Assembly (NCBI RefSeq): GCF_001548115.1
Contig: NZ_AP014821.1
Span: 3,041,262-3,105,261, forward strand
DNA length: 64,000 nucleotides
Origin: Geminocystis sp. NIES-3709
GTDB taxonomy: Bacteria; Cyanobacteriota; Cyanobacteriia; Cyanobacteriales; Cyanobacteriaceae
Reading direction: 5' to 3'
Below are positions 1 to 8,855 of the stretch, in pieces. The stretch's first letter is position 1. Every line of letters starts with the position of its first letter. A program made the position numbers and the translations under genes. The notes under the pieces are model-generated. The model saw only the letters and a program-made list of their open reading frames with translations, was not told the origin of the DNA and did not search any database.

Positions 1-1
1 C

Positions 2-73
2 GGAAATTATCTCAAAAATATTCGATCGTACTCAGAATTAGGATTTAATCTAGTTTTGGAAGATGTTTACTAA
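2..73 (+). CDS. 3' end of an unidentified protein (partial)
   Basis: The window opens inside a reading frame that runs without interruption to TAA at 71-73. The visible tail is about 23 residues and ends in LVLEDVY. Its composition looks like a protein end, but it is too short to assign to a family. It lies about 80 bases upstream of the FHA-GGDEF-EAL gene on the same strand. It could be chance open frame in AT-rich sequence. Confidence 0.3.
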   Translation, partial: GNYLKNIRSYSELGFNLVLEDVY

Positions 74-152
74 TTAACTGATTATTTATTACTTGCCTTC
101 TCCAACTAATTTACTTTTTAGCAAACCCTAATTATGTTGATTTTTACCCTTA

Positions 153-2279
153 ATGAGCAGCTTAGATCATCAAAAAAATCATCTTTTACACTTATTTCCT
201 GATAATCCCTCAGAACAAATGATACTTTCTTTAACAGAGAGTATTTATTCCATTGGTCGTCATTCTGACAGTAGTATAAAATTAAATTCATCCTCCGTTT
301 CAAGACATCATGCCACTTTAATTAGAAAAGATTTAGATGACAATGAAAATATATATATCTTAATTGATGGAGATTTAAAAGGTAAAAGAAGTCAAAATGG
401 TATTTTAGTTAACGGAAAAAAAACTATACATCATTTACTACAAGATGGTGACGTAATCATATTTGGTGATAATCAGCATAAAGCTATTTACAAACAAGAA
501 AATGTTTTACCCGTCAATTTTTCTTCTTCTGATTTAGTTGAACAAAAATCGATTAATAATCTTAAATTATCTAGTAATTTTAGTAGAGAAAAGTTACAAG
601 ATACTCTAGTTATTTCTGAAGAAAATTTACAGGAAAATTTAACTCATAAAGATATTAATAGGTTAGCTTCTTTTCCAGAACTATCACCTAATCCTATTAT
701 TGAATTTGATTTTGATGGAAAAATAACTTATACAAATCCTGCAGCTAATTTATGTTTTAAAGACTTATTAACTAAAAAGAATATTTCCAGTCCTTTAATT
801 GCTGGTTTACATAATAAACCAAATCAAAGTAATGGAGGATTAATCATCAGAGAAATAAAAATTCAAGATAAATATTTTGAGCAATATATTCATTATTTAT
901 CAAGAGAAAATGTTATTAGAACTTATATTTTTGATATAACAGAAAGAAAAAACTCTGAAGAAAAACTTAAATACCAAGCCTTTCACGATACTTTAACAGG
1001 CATTCCTAATCGAGATTTTTTTTATTGGAAATTAGCACGATTACTCAAAAAAAGAAAGCAAAATCAACAAAAATTAGCTATTTTATTTATTGACATCGAT
1101 CGATTTAAAAACATTAACGACACATTAAATCATACAACAGGAGATAAATTATTAGAAAGTTTTTCCCATCGTTTAATTTCCTGTTTGCCATCCCATTGTT
1201 TTTTATCCCGTTGGGGAGGGGATGAATTCACCTTAATTGTACCCTTAGATGACGATTTACCTAGTTCTAAAAATATTGCTGAAATTATTATTAAAAGTCT
1301 CAAAAATCCTTTTTTAATTAAAAAATATACTATTTACGTCACCTGTAGCATTGGAATTGCTACTTATCCCGAAGATGGTTTAGACGAAAAACATTTAATA
1401 AAAAATGCCGACATTGCTTTATTTAGAGCTAAACAAATGGGCAAAAATAATTTTAAATTTTACACAACTAAATTAAGTCAAGAACAAATGCTATTATTTG
1501 AGTTAGAAAATAGCTTATATAATGCTTTACAAAATCAAGAATTATTTTTAAATTTTCAACCCCAATTCAATTTAAAATATAACACGATGTCAGGGGTAGA
1601 AGTTTTATTAAGATGGCAACACCCCACTTTAGGTATGGTTTCTCCCGCCAAATTTATACCCTTAGCAGAAGAAACAGGATTAATTATTCCTATAGGAGAA
1701 TGGGTATTAGAAAAAGCCTGTATTTTAGGGAAACAATGGCAAGATTTAGGCTATTCACCGTTAGTAATTGCAGTTAATGTTTCAGCTAAACAATTTCAAC
1801 AAGAAAGTTTTATTGATCAAGTCAAAAATGTTTTAAACAAAACTCAATTTAATCCTGAATATTTAGAGATAGAAATTACCGAAACTATTTTAATGCAAGA
1901 TGTAGAAAAAACAGAGTTAATTATTAAAGAGTTATCTGATTTAGGAGTCAAATTTTCTTTAGACGATTTTGGCACAGGTTATTCTTCTCTTAGTTATCTT
2001 AAAAAATTTCCTTTTCATACCATTAAAATAGATCAATCTTTTGTGAGAGATTTAGAGATAAATCAACAAGATCAAGCCTTAGTTACTGCTGTCATTACTT
2101 TAGCTAAAGGTTATCGTATGAAAGTAGTTGCAGAAGGAGTAGAAACAGAAAATCAAAAATTATTATTAAAAAATCTTAACTGTGATATAATTCAAGGCTG
2201 GTTAGTAAGTAAGCCTTTAAAACAAGGAGATTTTGCAACTTTGTTGACTCGATATAACAAAAAAATCAGCCAAGTTTAA
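153..2279 (+). CDS. FHA-PAS-GGDEF-EAL cyclic di-GMP signalling protein
   Basis: A 708-residue predicted cytoplasmic protein that makes and/or breaks cyclic di-GMP. An FHA phosphothreonine-binding domain (about 25-112) keeps GR at 35-36, SRHH at 50-53 and the NG pairs. A PAS-like domain (about 165-265) follows. The GGDEF domain (about 270-435) has WGGDEF near 353-358 and no RxxD inhibitory site just upstream. The EAL domain (about 445-700) has EVLLRW near 483 (an EVL variant), DDFGTGYSS near 604 and AEGVET, so the phosphodiesterase residues look complete. No membrane segment is seen. The FHA module suggests input from a Ser/Thr kinase (inference). ruvX follows after 24 bases on the same strand. 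Confidence 0.93.
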   Translation: MSSLDHQKNHLLHLFPDNPSEQMILSLTESIYSIGRHSDSSIKLNSSSVSRHHATLIRKDLDDNENIYILIDGDLKGKRSQNGILVNGKKTIHHLLQDGDVIIFGDNQHKAIYKQENVLPVNFSSSDLVEQKSINNLKLSSNFSREKLQDTLVISEENLQENLTHKDINRLASFPELSPNPIIEFDFDGKITYTNPAANLCFKDLLTKKNISSPLIAGLHNKPNQSNGGLIIREIKIQDKYFEQYIHYLSRENVIRTYIFDITERKNSEEKLKYQAFHDTLTGIPNRDFFYWKLARLLKKRKQNQQKLAILFIDIDRFKNINDTLNHTTGDKLLESFSHRLISCLPSHCFLSRWGGDEFTLIVPLDDDLPSSKNIAEIIIKSLKNPFLIKKYTIYVTCSIGIATYPEDGLDEKHLIKNADIALFRAKQMGKNNFKFYTTKLSQEQMLLFELENSLYNALQNQELFLNFQPQFNLKYNTMSGVEVLLRWQHPTLGMVSPAKFIPLAEETGLIIPIGEWVLEKACILGKQWQDLGYSPLVIAVNVSAKQFQQESFIDQVKNVLNKTQFNPEYLEIEITETILMQDVEKTELIIKELSDLGVKFSLDDFGTGYSSLSYLKKFPFHTIKIDQSFVRDLEINQQDQALVTAVITLAKGYRMKVVAEGVETENQKLLLKNLNCDIIQGWLVSKPLKQGDFATLLTRYNKKISQV

Positions 2280-2303
2280 AAATTATTTCTGAGAAAAATT
2301 TTC

Positions 2304-2726
2304 ATGGAAAGATTAGCGGTATTAGGATTAGATATTGGTTTAAAAAGAGTTGGAGTCGCCGGTTGTGATGGTTTAGGATTGTTAGCTACTGAGTTAACTA
2401 CTGTTTATCGTACTTCTTTTGAAAATGATGTGGAAGCCTTCCGTAAATTAGTAATGGAAAGACAAGCAACATTATTAGTGATCGGTATTCCTTATACCAT
2501 GAATGGGGAAATTGGTTTTCAGGCTAAACAAGTGGTAAAATATGCCAAAAGACTCGGTAAAGCCCTACAATTACCTTTAGAATTTGTGGACGAGAGACTT
2601 ACTTCTGTAGAGGCAGAAGAACAATTGAAAAGTAGTAAAAAATATTCTTCCCGTGATAAAGGTTCGATCGATCGACGGGCTGCGGCCATTATCCTACAAC
2701 AATGGTTAGATGCAAGAGGACAATGA
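2304..2726 (+). CDS. ruvX: Putative pre-16S rRNA nuclease YqgF / Holliday junction resolvase-like RuvX
   Basis: A 140-residue RNase H-fold protein of normal length for the YqgF/RuvX family, which matures the 5' end of 16S rRNA in E. coli and was earlier proposed as a Holliday junction resolvase. The start has LGLDIGLKRVG with the first catalytic Asp at 10. A DERLTS block lies near 96-101 and the closing IDRRAAAIIL block near 121-130 carries the last acidic residue. It lies close behind the GGDEF-EAL gene and may be co-transcribed with it. Confidence 0.93.
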   Translation: MERLAVLGLDIGLKRVGVAGCDGLGLLATELTTVYRTSFENDVEAFRKLVMERQATLLVIGIPYTMNGEIGFQAKQVVKYAKRLGKALQLPLEFVDERLTSVEAEEQLKSSKKYSSRDKGSIDRRAAAIILQQWLDARGQ

Positions 2727-2897
2727 AGAGAGGACAATGAAGATAGGTTTTAGGTTGATTTTCCCATGACTCTCATCAATCAATTAGCTAAATTAATCTG
2801 AATCAAATCAATTATTACGCATTTCTTCTCAATTCTTTACCTAATAACTAACACCTAACATCTTATCATTACCAATAAATTTTATAGTTCACTGAGG

Positions 2898-3425
2898 TTA
2901 AACAGATTTGTTTTTAGCCATTGCAACTTGAATATTTAACCATTTTATTTCATCTTCGATCGCCCAACGACATCTACGCCAAGCCTCTAACTGATAAGGA
3001 TCACGATCATCAGAAACAATATTTAATTCCTTTTCTTTATTTTCTAATTGCAACTGACAAATAATTAAACGATGTTGTAATAGTTTTAGCCTTTCTTGGG
3101 GTTCTAAATAAGTGAAAAAGAAAAACTTAATCATAAAACGAGAACGGGCATTCACCCAACTTTCTTGAGGATGTTCTAACATTTTTTCTTTCCATTTCAG
3201 AACACCTTTTTTCGTAATACTGTAGATTTTCCGAGTAATAATACTATCTTCCTGTTCAGTTAATACTTTGATTAGTTCCCTTTCTTCTAAGCGTCTTAAA
3301 AGAGGATAAATTGCACCATAGTTAACACTGATACATCCACTCATAAATAATTCCATTTGTTGTTTGAGTCGATACCCGTGCAGTGGTTCTTTTTGCAATA
3401 GTCCTAAAGTCGCTAATTCTAACAT
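2898..3425 (-). CDS. PadR-family transcriptional regulator
   Basis: A 175-residue PadR regulator. The N-terminal winged helix (about 1-80) has the family signature: LATLGLLQKEPLHGY, then YGAIYPLLRRLEERELI. The rest is a helical dimerisation region of the PadR C-terminal type. PadR proteins usually repress a neighbouring efflux or detoxification gene until a small molecule binds. Here the gene is divergent from an RND pump, 108 bases away, and a promoter and palindromes lie in the gap, so it probably represses the pump and perhaps itself (inference). Confidence 0.9.
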   Translation of the reverse strand: MLELATLGLLQKEPLHGYRLKQQMELFMSGCISVNYGAIYPLLRRLEERELIKVLTEQEDSIITRKIYSITKKGVLKWKEKMLEHPQESWVNARSRFMIKFFFFTYLEPQERLKLLQHRLIICQLQLENKEKELNIVSDDRDPYQLEAWRRCRWAIEDEIKWLNIQVAMAKNKSV

Positions 3426-3432
3426 AAGATTT

Positions 3433-3497
3433 TTGTCAATTTATATCAAATTGATATATAATTCTGATATTGTAAAACTTAAATATACTATCAGAAT
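3433..3497 (+). promoter_or_regulatory. Promoter and operator-like palindromes for the RND efflux genes
   Basis: A promoter-like pair lies on the plus strand: TTGTCA at 3433-3438, an 18-base spacer, then TATAAT at 3457-3462. Inside the spacer is a perfect palindrome, tatatcaa-a-ttgatata (3442-3458), which touches the -10 box. A second inverted repeat, attctgata (3461-3469) and tatcagaat (3489-3497), starts in the -10 box and spans the expected transcription start. Such placement is typical of repressor sites. The divergent PadR protein is the obvious candidate to bind. Confidence 0.55.
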
Positions 3498-3533
3498 GTT
3501 GCTGTTATAAAAATTAACCTCAGTGTAACTAAT

Positions 3534-5078
3534 ATGACTAATCCTAACTCTCCTCCGACCTGTGAGGAATCGAATATTGAGCAAGAAAAATTACAGGTTA
3601 CTCCCTCTAGCCATGAAACTACTCAACAATCTTCTTCCCGTTGGCGAATAGTTTTAATTTTTTTATTTGTGGCTTTAGTAGCTGGTGGTGGGGGTAAATT
3701 GTGGTTAGCCAGTAACAATAAGGAAAAGAATGCTCCTTCTAATGCGATGACAGCAGGACAACCTCAAGCCTTACCTGTAAAGTTAGAAACTTTAAGTAGT
3801 CAATCTTTAGAAGATAGTACCACGGTGATAGGTACTTTAGATGCTCCAAGAGCGGTAACAGTTAAGTCGGAAATTAGTGGAAGGGTAAACCAAATTTTAG
3901 TCAGTGAAGGGGGAAGAGTTCAAGCAGGGGAAGTGATTTTGACGGTAGAAAGTGATGAGTTACAAGCCGAATTGTTTCAAGCAAAGGCTCAACTTCAGAA
4001 TGCTCAAGCTCGTTTATCTCAACTTAAAACGGGAAGTCGTACTGAAGATATTGCTGAGGCAAAAGCACAATTAAATCAATCGATCGCACGATTAAATAAT
4101 GCCAAAGAAGGTGCTATTCCCGAAGAAATTGCCCAAGCTAAAGCTCAAGTGGAATCAGCAAAAGCAGAGTTAGATTTAGCACAGGAAAGAATTAAAAGGT
4201 ATCGTAATTTAGAGCAAGAGGGAGCGATTTCTCAAGATCAATTTGATGAGCGACTAAAAACAGAACGTCAGGCGATGGCCGCTCTTACTGAGGCACAACG
4301 TCGTTTATCAGCCTTAAGTAAAGGAAGACAAGCAGATCTTAATGAGTTAGAAGCAGAAGTAGAACAAGCTAGACAAAACTTAAAACGTTTAGAAAATGGA
4401 GCAAGAATAGAAGAAATTGCCCAAGCAGAAGCAGATGTCGCCGAATCAATGGCACTGATAAGAACGATCGATGTGAAAATCAAAAAAACAGAGATTGTTG
4501 CCCCTTTTACGGGAATTATTGGAGATATACCTATCAAACTTGGTGATTATGTGGAATCTGGAGATGAATTAACCACCATTACGGAAAATAATGTTTTAGA
4601 GGTTGATCTTTCCGTTCCTTTAGAACAGGCGAAAGAACTACAGTTAGGCTTACCTGTCGTAATTTTAGATGGTGAAGGGGAAGCAGTTACATCAGGTAAA
4701 ATTAGTTTTATTTCTCCGAATGTGACGGCAAATAGTCAATTAGTTTTAGCTAAAGCTACCCTTGAAAATGGTTCAACCAATTTGTTTAACAGAGGCTCAG
4801 TCCAAGCAAAAATTATATGGGATCAACGTCAAGGGATTTTAATTCCTTCTGCCGCAGTGTCTCGTCTAGGTGGAAAAACTTTTGTCTTTGTTGCCGAATC
4901 GGCGGAGAATTCCACACCAGACAAACCCCAATTAATAGCAAAACAGAAATTAGTCACTCTTGGTACTCTTCAAGGTAATAACTATCAAGTTTTGAAAGGT
5001 TTACAAGTAGGAGAACAAATCATAACCGCAGGTATTTTAAACCTCAGTGATGAAGCTCCTGTTATGCCGTTAAAGTAG
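3534..5078 (+). CDS. RND efflux periplasmic adaptor (HlyD/AcrA family)
   Basis: A 514-residue membrane-fusion protein that would link an inner-membrane RND pump to an outer-membrane channel. A cytoplasmic Ser/Thr-rich tail is followed by one membrane anchor (about 38-58), then half of a biotinyl-lipoyl domain near 100-150. A long Ala/Gln/Glu-rich coiled coil (about 150-300) contains repeats such as EDIAEAKAQL and EEIAQAKAQV, and lipoyl and beta-barrel regions follow. It is longer than AcrA because of the extended hairpin. The RND pump follows after 58 bases of heptamer repeats. No TolC-like gene is in the window. Confidence 0.92.
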   Translation: MTNPNSPPTCEESNIEQEKLQVTPSSHETTQQSSSRWRIVLIFLFVALVAGGGGKLWLASNNKEKNAPSNAMTAGQPQALPVKLETLSSQSLEDSTTVIGTLDAPRAVTVKSEISGRVNQILVSEGGRVQAGEVILTVESDELQAELFQAKAQLQNAQARLSQLKTGSRTEDIAEAKAQLNQSIARLNNAKEGAIPEEIAQAKAQVESAKAELDLAQERIKRYRNLEQEGAISQDQFDERLKTERQAMAALTEAQRRLSALSKGRQADLNELEAEVEQARQNLKRLENGARIEEIAQAEADVAESMALIRTIDVKIKKTEIVAPFTGIIGDIPIKLGDYVESGDELTTITENNVLEVDLSVPLEQAKELQLGLPVVILDGEGEAVTSGKISFISPNVTANSQLVLAKATLENGSTNLFNRGSVQAKIIWDQRQGILIPSAAVSRLGGKTFVFVAESAENSTPDKPQLIAKQKLVTLGTLQGNNYQVLKGLQVGEQIITAGILNLSDEAPVMPLK

Positions 5079-5083
5079 GAGTC

Positions 5084-5132
5084 TCCCATATCCTGTCTCC
5101 TGTCTCCTATATCCTAACTCCTATCTCCTCAA
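5084..5132 (+). repeat. Seven-unit heptamer tandem repeat (TCCTNNN)
   Basis: Seven consecutive 7-base units start TCC and mostly fit TCCTNNN: tcccata, tcctgtc, tcctgtc, tcctata, tcctaac, tcctatc, tcctcaa. They fill nearly the whole gap between the adaptor stop codon and the pump start codon. This resembles the short tandemly repeated repetitive (STRR) sequences of cyanobacteria. Confidence 0.8.
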
Positions 5133-5136
5133 AACT

Positions 5137-8100
5137 ATGTTTGTTGATTTTTTTATTAAACGTCCTGTTTTTTCCACTGTTTGCTCTCTGATTATCCTCT
5201 TAGTAGGCATAATTAGTATTTTTATCTTACCAGTCGATCGATTTCCTGATATTAGTCCCACCCAAATTCAGATCACCGCTAATTATAATGGGGCTAATGC
5301 AGAAGTAGTGGAAAATACTGTTACCAATATTTTAGAAAGACAAATTAATGGTATAGAAGGATTAAAATACTTGTCTTCCAGTAGCAGTAATGATGGCACT
5401 AGCAGTATTACCGCCACCTTTGAATCTTCACGGGATAAAGATTTAGCCGCCGTTGATGTACAAAATCAAGTTTCGATCGTGGAATCACAATTACCAGAAG
5501 TAGTACAAAGATCTGGGGTAACGGTAAGTAAACAATCGAATAATCTTTTGATGGGGTTTGGCTTATTTAGCGAAAATGAGGAATACGACAATTTATTTTT
5601 AAGTAATTATGCCGATCGTTATCTGGTGGATGCCTTAAAAAGAATTGAAGGAGTAGGTAATGTTAGGGTATTCGGTGAACGACGTTATGCCATGCGTTTA
5701 TGGCTCGATCCTAGTCGTCTTGCTAGTCGAGGTTTAACTACTGGGGATATATCTGAAGCCTTGAGGGAACAAAATATCCAAGTAGGAGCAGGTAAAATTG
5801 GGGCAGAACCGGCGATCGAAGGACAAGAATATCAAATAGATTTAAGAGCCATTAGTCAATTAACTTATCCTGAAGAATTTGAAAATTTAATTCTGAAAAC
5901 TGATGAAAATGGGGGGATAATTCGCTTTAAAGATGTTGGTAGAGTAGAATTAGGATCTCAAGATTACGGTTCTTTTTTACGTTTTAGAGGTATAGAAGCC
6001 GTTGGAATTGGTATTTATCAACTACCCGGATCTAATGCGTTACAAGTTGGGAAAAATGTTAAAGCCGAAATGGTTAGATTATCAACGGAATTTCCCAAGG
6101 GAATCGAAGCAAGATTGGCTTTTGATACCACCGCATTTATTGAAGAGTCATTGAAAGAGGTGATAATGAACCTTTTCGTTTCTATTGGTTTAGTGGTTTT
6201 AATTATTCTGGTTTTTTTGCAAGATTGGCGTACAACTTTAATTCCCTCTCTCACTATTCCCCTGTCTTTAATCGGTACTTTTGCCTTCGTTAAAGCCTTC
6301 GGTTTTTCTATCAATACCTTAACCCTTTTTGGCTTAACCCTTGGAACGGGGATCGTGGTAGATGATGCGATCGTCGTTGTGGAACAAATTCACCGTTATA
6401 TCCAAGATAAAGATATGGAAGCCGATGAAGCCTCTAGTGTGTCTATGAAACAGTTATTTGGAGCGGTTATTGCAACTTCTTTGGTATTGATGGCGGTATT
6501 TATTCCCGTGGCTTTTTTCCCCGGTACAACGGGTGCTTTATATCGTCAATTTGCTCTGACGATCGCCTTTTCTATTCTCATTTCAACTTTTTTGGCATTA
6601 ACTTTAACTCCTTCCCTATGTGCTTTATTACTCAGAAAAGGACAGCATCCCCCTGCATGGTTAGCACCGATTTTTAATACTTTTAATATTTTTCTGGATT
6701 GGGTAACGGAAAAATACGAACGATCGTTAATCTTTTTAACTCGATTTAAACTCTTTATTATTGGAATTTTTATCGTTTTAATTGCTTTTACGGGTTGGTT
6801 ATATGTAAGAGTTCCTACTTCTTTTTTACCAGAAGAAGATCAAGGCTATTTTATTACTATTGTTCAAGGGCCAGAAGGAGTTTCTTTGCAATATACCAGT
6901 GATGTCATGGCAAAAGTAGAAGAGGAAATTCTCAAAATGCCTGAAGTTAGGGCAACCTTTGCCATCGGTGGTTTTTCTTTTGGTGGGAGTACTCCTAATC
7001 AGGGAGTTATCTTTGCTCCTCTTAAACCTTGGGAAGAACGAAATACTCCTGATCAAAGCGTTCAAGCCATTATCGGTAAATTGTACGGCAAATTTGCCAC
7101 CATTCCTGAAGCCAGAGTTATCCCTATTAATCCTCCTGCTATTCAAGGTTTAGGCACTTTTGGCGGTTTTACTTTTAAAATGCAAGATCGTAGAATTAAC
7201 CCTGATCTTAACTCTATGGTTGAGGTAATGGGACAATTTTTAGGACAAGCCAATCAAACTGAAGGTTTACAAGCCGTTTTTACCCAATTTGCCGCTAATA
7301 GTCCTCAATTACTAATAGAAGTAAATCGTGATCGAGCCAAACTTTTAGAAGTAGATTTAGAGGATATTTTTAGAACTCTTGAAACTGCTTTAGGAGGAGA
7401 ATATATAAATGATTTCACTATGCAACAACGCACCTATCGAGTTTATTTACAAGCAGATCAAAAATTTCGATCGAATCCCGAAGATATTAATAATCTGTAT
7501 GTGCGATCGGATAATAATGAAATGATACCCTTATCTAATTTAGTGACAGTGACTCCCACAACAGGAGCGCAAAGCATAGATCACTATAACTTATTCCGTG
7601 CGATCGATATTAACGGTTCAGCGGCTCCCGGTTTCACTTCAGGACAAGCAATTACAACTGTCGGAAATCTAAATAAACAAATTTTACCAGTCGGTTTTGG
7701 TTATGAGTGGACAGGTATATCTTTAGAAGAAATCAGTGCAGGAGGTTTGGCGATCGTTATTTTCAGTTTAGGATTATTATTTGTATTCCTAGTTTTAGCC
7801 GCTCAGTATGAAAATTATATTGATCCTTTAATCATTATGTTAGCCGTTCCTTTAGCCATATTAGGCGCATTGTTAGCACAAATGTTGAGAGGTTTTCCAA
7901 ATGATGTTTATTGTCAAATTGGGTTAGTTATGTTAATTGGATTAGCAAGTAAAAACTCCATTTTAATTGTGGAATTTGCCAACCAATTAAGGGAAGAAGG
8001 ATTACCCATTGTAAAAGCAGTAATTGAGGCATCAAAACAAAGATTAAAATCAATTTTAATGACGGCTATTTCTAACTTAGTCGGTACTTTACCTTTGCTT

Positions 8101-8259
8101 ATTGCCACAGGTGCGGGGGCTGGAAGCCGACAATCTTTAGGAACGACGGTTTTCGGCGGAATGTTAATTGCTACTTTTTTAAGTCTATTTGTTGTACCCA
8201 TTTTATATATGGTAATAAAAATAGGAACAGAGAAAATTTTTATCCAAAAACAATACTAG
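5137..8259 (+). CDS. RND multidrug efflux transporter (AcrB/HAE1 family)
   Basis: A 1040-residue inner-membrane proton-driven pump, the usual length for the AcrB family. It starts MFVDFFIKRPVFSTV, the family's first membrane helix. The proton relay is intact: adjacent Asp residues at 409-410 in GIVVDDAIVVVE, and Lys 939 in GLASKNSILIVEFA. Two large periplasmic loops sit between membrane blocks. It forms an operon with the adaptor upstream and probably needs an outer-membrane channel encoded elsewhere. The substrate cannot be read from sequence. Confidence 0.96.
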   Translation: MFVDFFIKRPVFSTVCSLIILLVGIISIFILPVDRFPDISPTQIQITANYNGANAEVVENTVTNILERQINGIEGLKYLSSSSSNDGTSSITATFESSRDKDLAAVDVQNQVSIVESQLPEVVQRSGVTVSKQSNNLLMGFGLFSENEEYDNLFLSNYADRYLVDALKRIEGVGNVRVFGERRYAMRLWLDPSRLASRGLTTGDISEALREQNIQVGAGKIGAEPAIEGQEYQIDLRAISQLTYPEEFENLILKTDENGGIIRFKDVGRVELGSQDYGSFLRFRGIEAVGIGIYQLPGSNALQVGKNVKAEMVRLSTEFPKGIEARLAFDTTAFIEESLKEVIMNLFVSIGLVVLIILVFLQDWRTTLIPSLTIPLSLIGTFAFVKAFGFSINTLTLFGLTLGTGIVVDDAIVVVEQIHRYIQDKDMEADEASSVSMKQLFGAVIATSLVLMAVFIPVAFFPGTTGALYRQFALTIAFSILISTFLALTLTPSLCALLLRKGQHPPAWLAPIFNTFNIFLDWVTEKYERSLIFLTRFKLFIIGIFIVLIAFTGWLYVRVPTSFLPEEDQGYFITIVQGPEGVSLQYTSDVMAKVEEEILKMPEVRATFAIGGFSFGGSTPNQGVIFAPLKPWEERNTPDQSVQAIIGKLYGKFATIPEARVIPINPPAIQGLGTFGGFTFKMQDRRINPDLNSMVEVMGQFLGQANQTEGLQAVFTQFAANSPQLLIEVNRDRAKLLEVDLEDIFRTLETALGGEYINDFTMQQRTYRVYLQADQKFRSNPEDINNLYVRSDNNEMIPLSNLVTVTPTTGAQSIDHYNLFRAIDINGSAAPGFTSGQAITTVGNLNKQILPVGFGYEWTGISLEEISAGGLAIVIFSLGLLFVFLVLAAQYENYIDPLIIMLAVPLAILGALLAQMLRGFPNDVYCQIGLVMLIGLASKNSILIVEFANQLREEGLPIVKAVIEASKQRLKSILMTAISNLVGTLPLLIATGAGAGSRQSLGTTVFGGMLIATFLSLFVVPILYMVIKIGTEKIFIQKQY

Positions 8260-8366
8260 AATTAAATAAAATTTGTTGAATAATAGATGGATTAACTTTT
8301 GAGAATTTTATCATGCTGTAAATGAACTCACACAATGGCTAGTTAAAAACATCAATAAATCTTATT

Positions 8367-8397
8367 AAGTAACTTGAAATATAGTTACTTTTAAAAC
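8367..8397 (+). terminator. AT-rich hairpin, possible terminator of the RND operon
   Basis: Arms aagtaact (8367-8374) and agttactt (8383-8390) pair perfectly around an 8-base loop and run into a short T-rich stretch. The hairpin is about 107 bases after the pump stop codon. The stem is AT-rich, so termination would be weak. Confidence 0.3.
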
Positions 8398-8502
8398 AAC
8401 TTTTCAGGTACGAAAACCTAAGTTAGAGTACTTTATAACGGTGAGAAATGCTATATCCTTTTTCAATGTTTACCTAAAACTAAAAATAATTTGACAATAA
8501 TC

Positions 8503-8530
8503 TCCCAATAATGATAATATTTTGCAATAA
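8503..8530 (+). promoter_or_regulatory. Fur-box-like sequence upstream of the Bfd-like gene
   Basis: TGATAAT at 8512-8518 followed by ATTTTGC gives a partial match to the 7-1-7 Fur box (TGATAATnATTATCA), about 55 bases before the start of the iron-sulfur protein gene. The surrounding region is rich in AATAAT, so a chance match is possible. Iron control would be expected for a Bfd-type protein. Confidence 0.25.
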
Positions 8531-8572
8531 TAATAAATATCAACTTAAAATAAGTAAGATAAATAGAGATAT

Positions 8573-8749
8573 ATGTACGTTTGTATTTGCAAAGGTATAA
8601 CAGAGAGAGATATTCACAAAGCCGTAGAACAGGGTATTTCTTCCTTAGAAAAACTCTCTGAAGTGACTTCTGTTTCTAAAGATTGTGGGTGTTGTACAGA
8701 TTATGCTTGTAAAGTTTTACGGGAAGCAATGAAATCTCAAAAAATATAA
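8573..8749 (+). CDS. Small Bfd-like [2Fe-2S]-binding protein
   Basis: A 58-residue protein with the bacterioferritin-associated ferredoxin pattern: CIC at 4-6, then CGCC near 38-41, which supplies the four cysteines of a Bfd [2Fe-2S] centre, plus a later Cys at 46. The body GITERDIHKAVEQG matches the helical scaffold of the family. Bfd reduces bacterioferritin to release stored iron; cyanobacterial relatives may serve other iron-sulfur partners. The ATG is the first in frame. It is convergent with dapL and may be iron-regulated (weak Fur-like site upstream). Confidence 0.85.
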   Translation: MYVCICKGITERDIHKAVEQGISSLEKLSEVTSVSKDCGCCTDYACKVLREAMKSQKI

Positions 8750-8855
8750 TTAGGGTATAAAAGACAGAAATATAGAAATTTGATTATAGGGTGTTATATT
8801 ATCCCCATTTCTCTTTTCTTGATGTTAACTTCTCTCTCTTATCCCATATCAGTTG

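Larger units (their letters stand above)
8260..8572. other. Intergenic region after the RND genes
   Basis: This 313-base gap holds a terminator-like hairpin near its left part and a Fur-box-like sequence near its right end, both listed separately. I see no coding sequence or structured RNA gene in it. Confidence 0.5.

Noticed and set aside
5084-5132. CRISPR-like regular repeats
   Set aside because: The unit is 7 bases with no spacers, so it is a simple tandem repeat. No cas gene is in the window.
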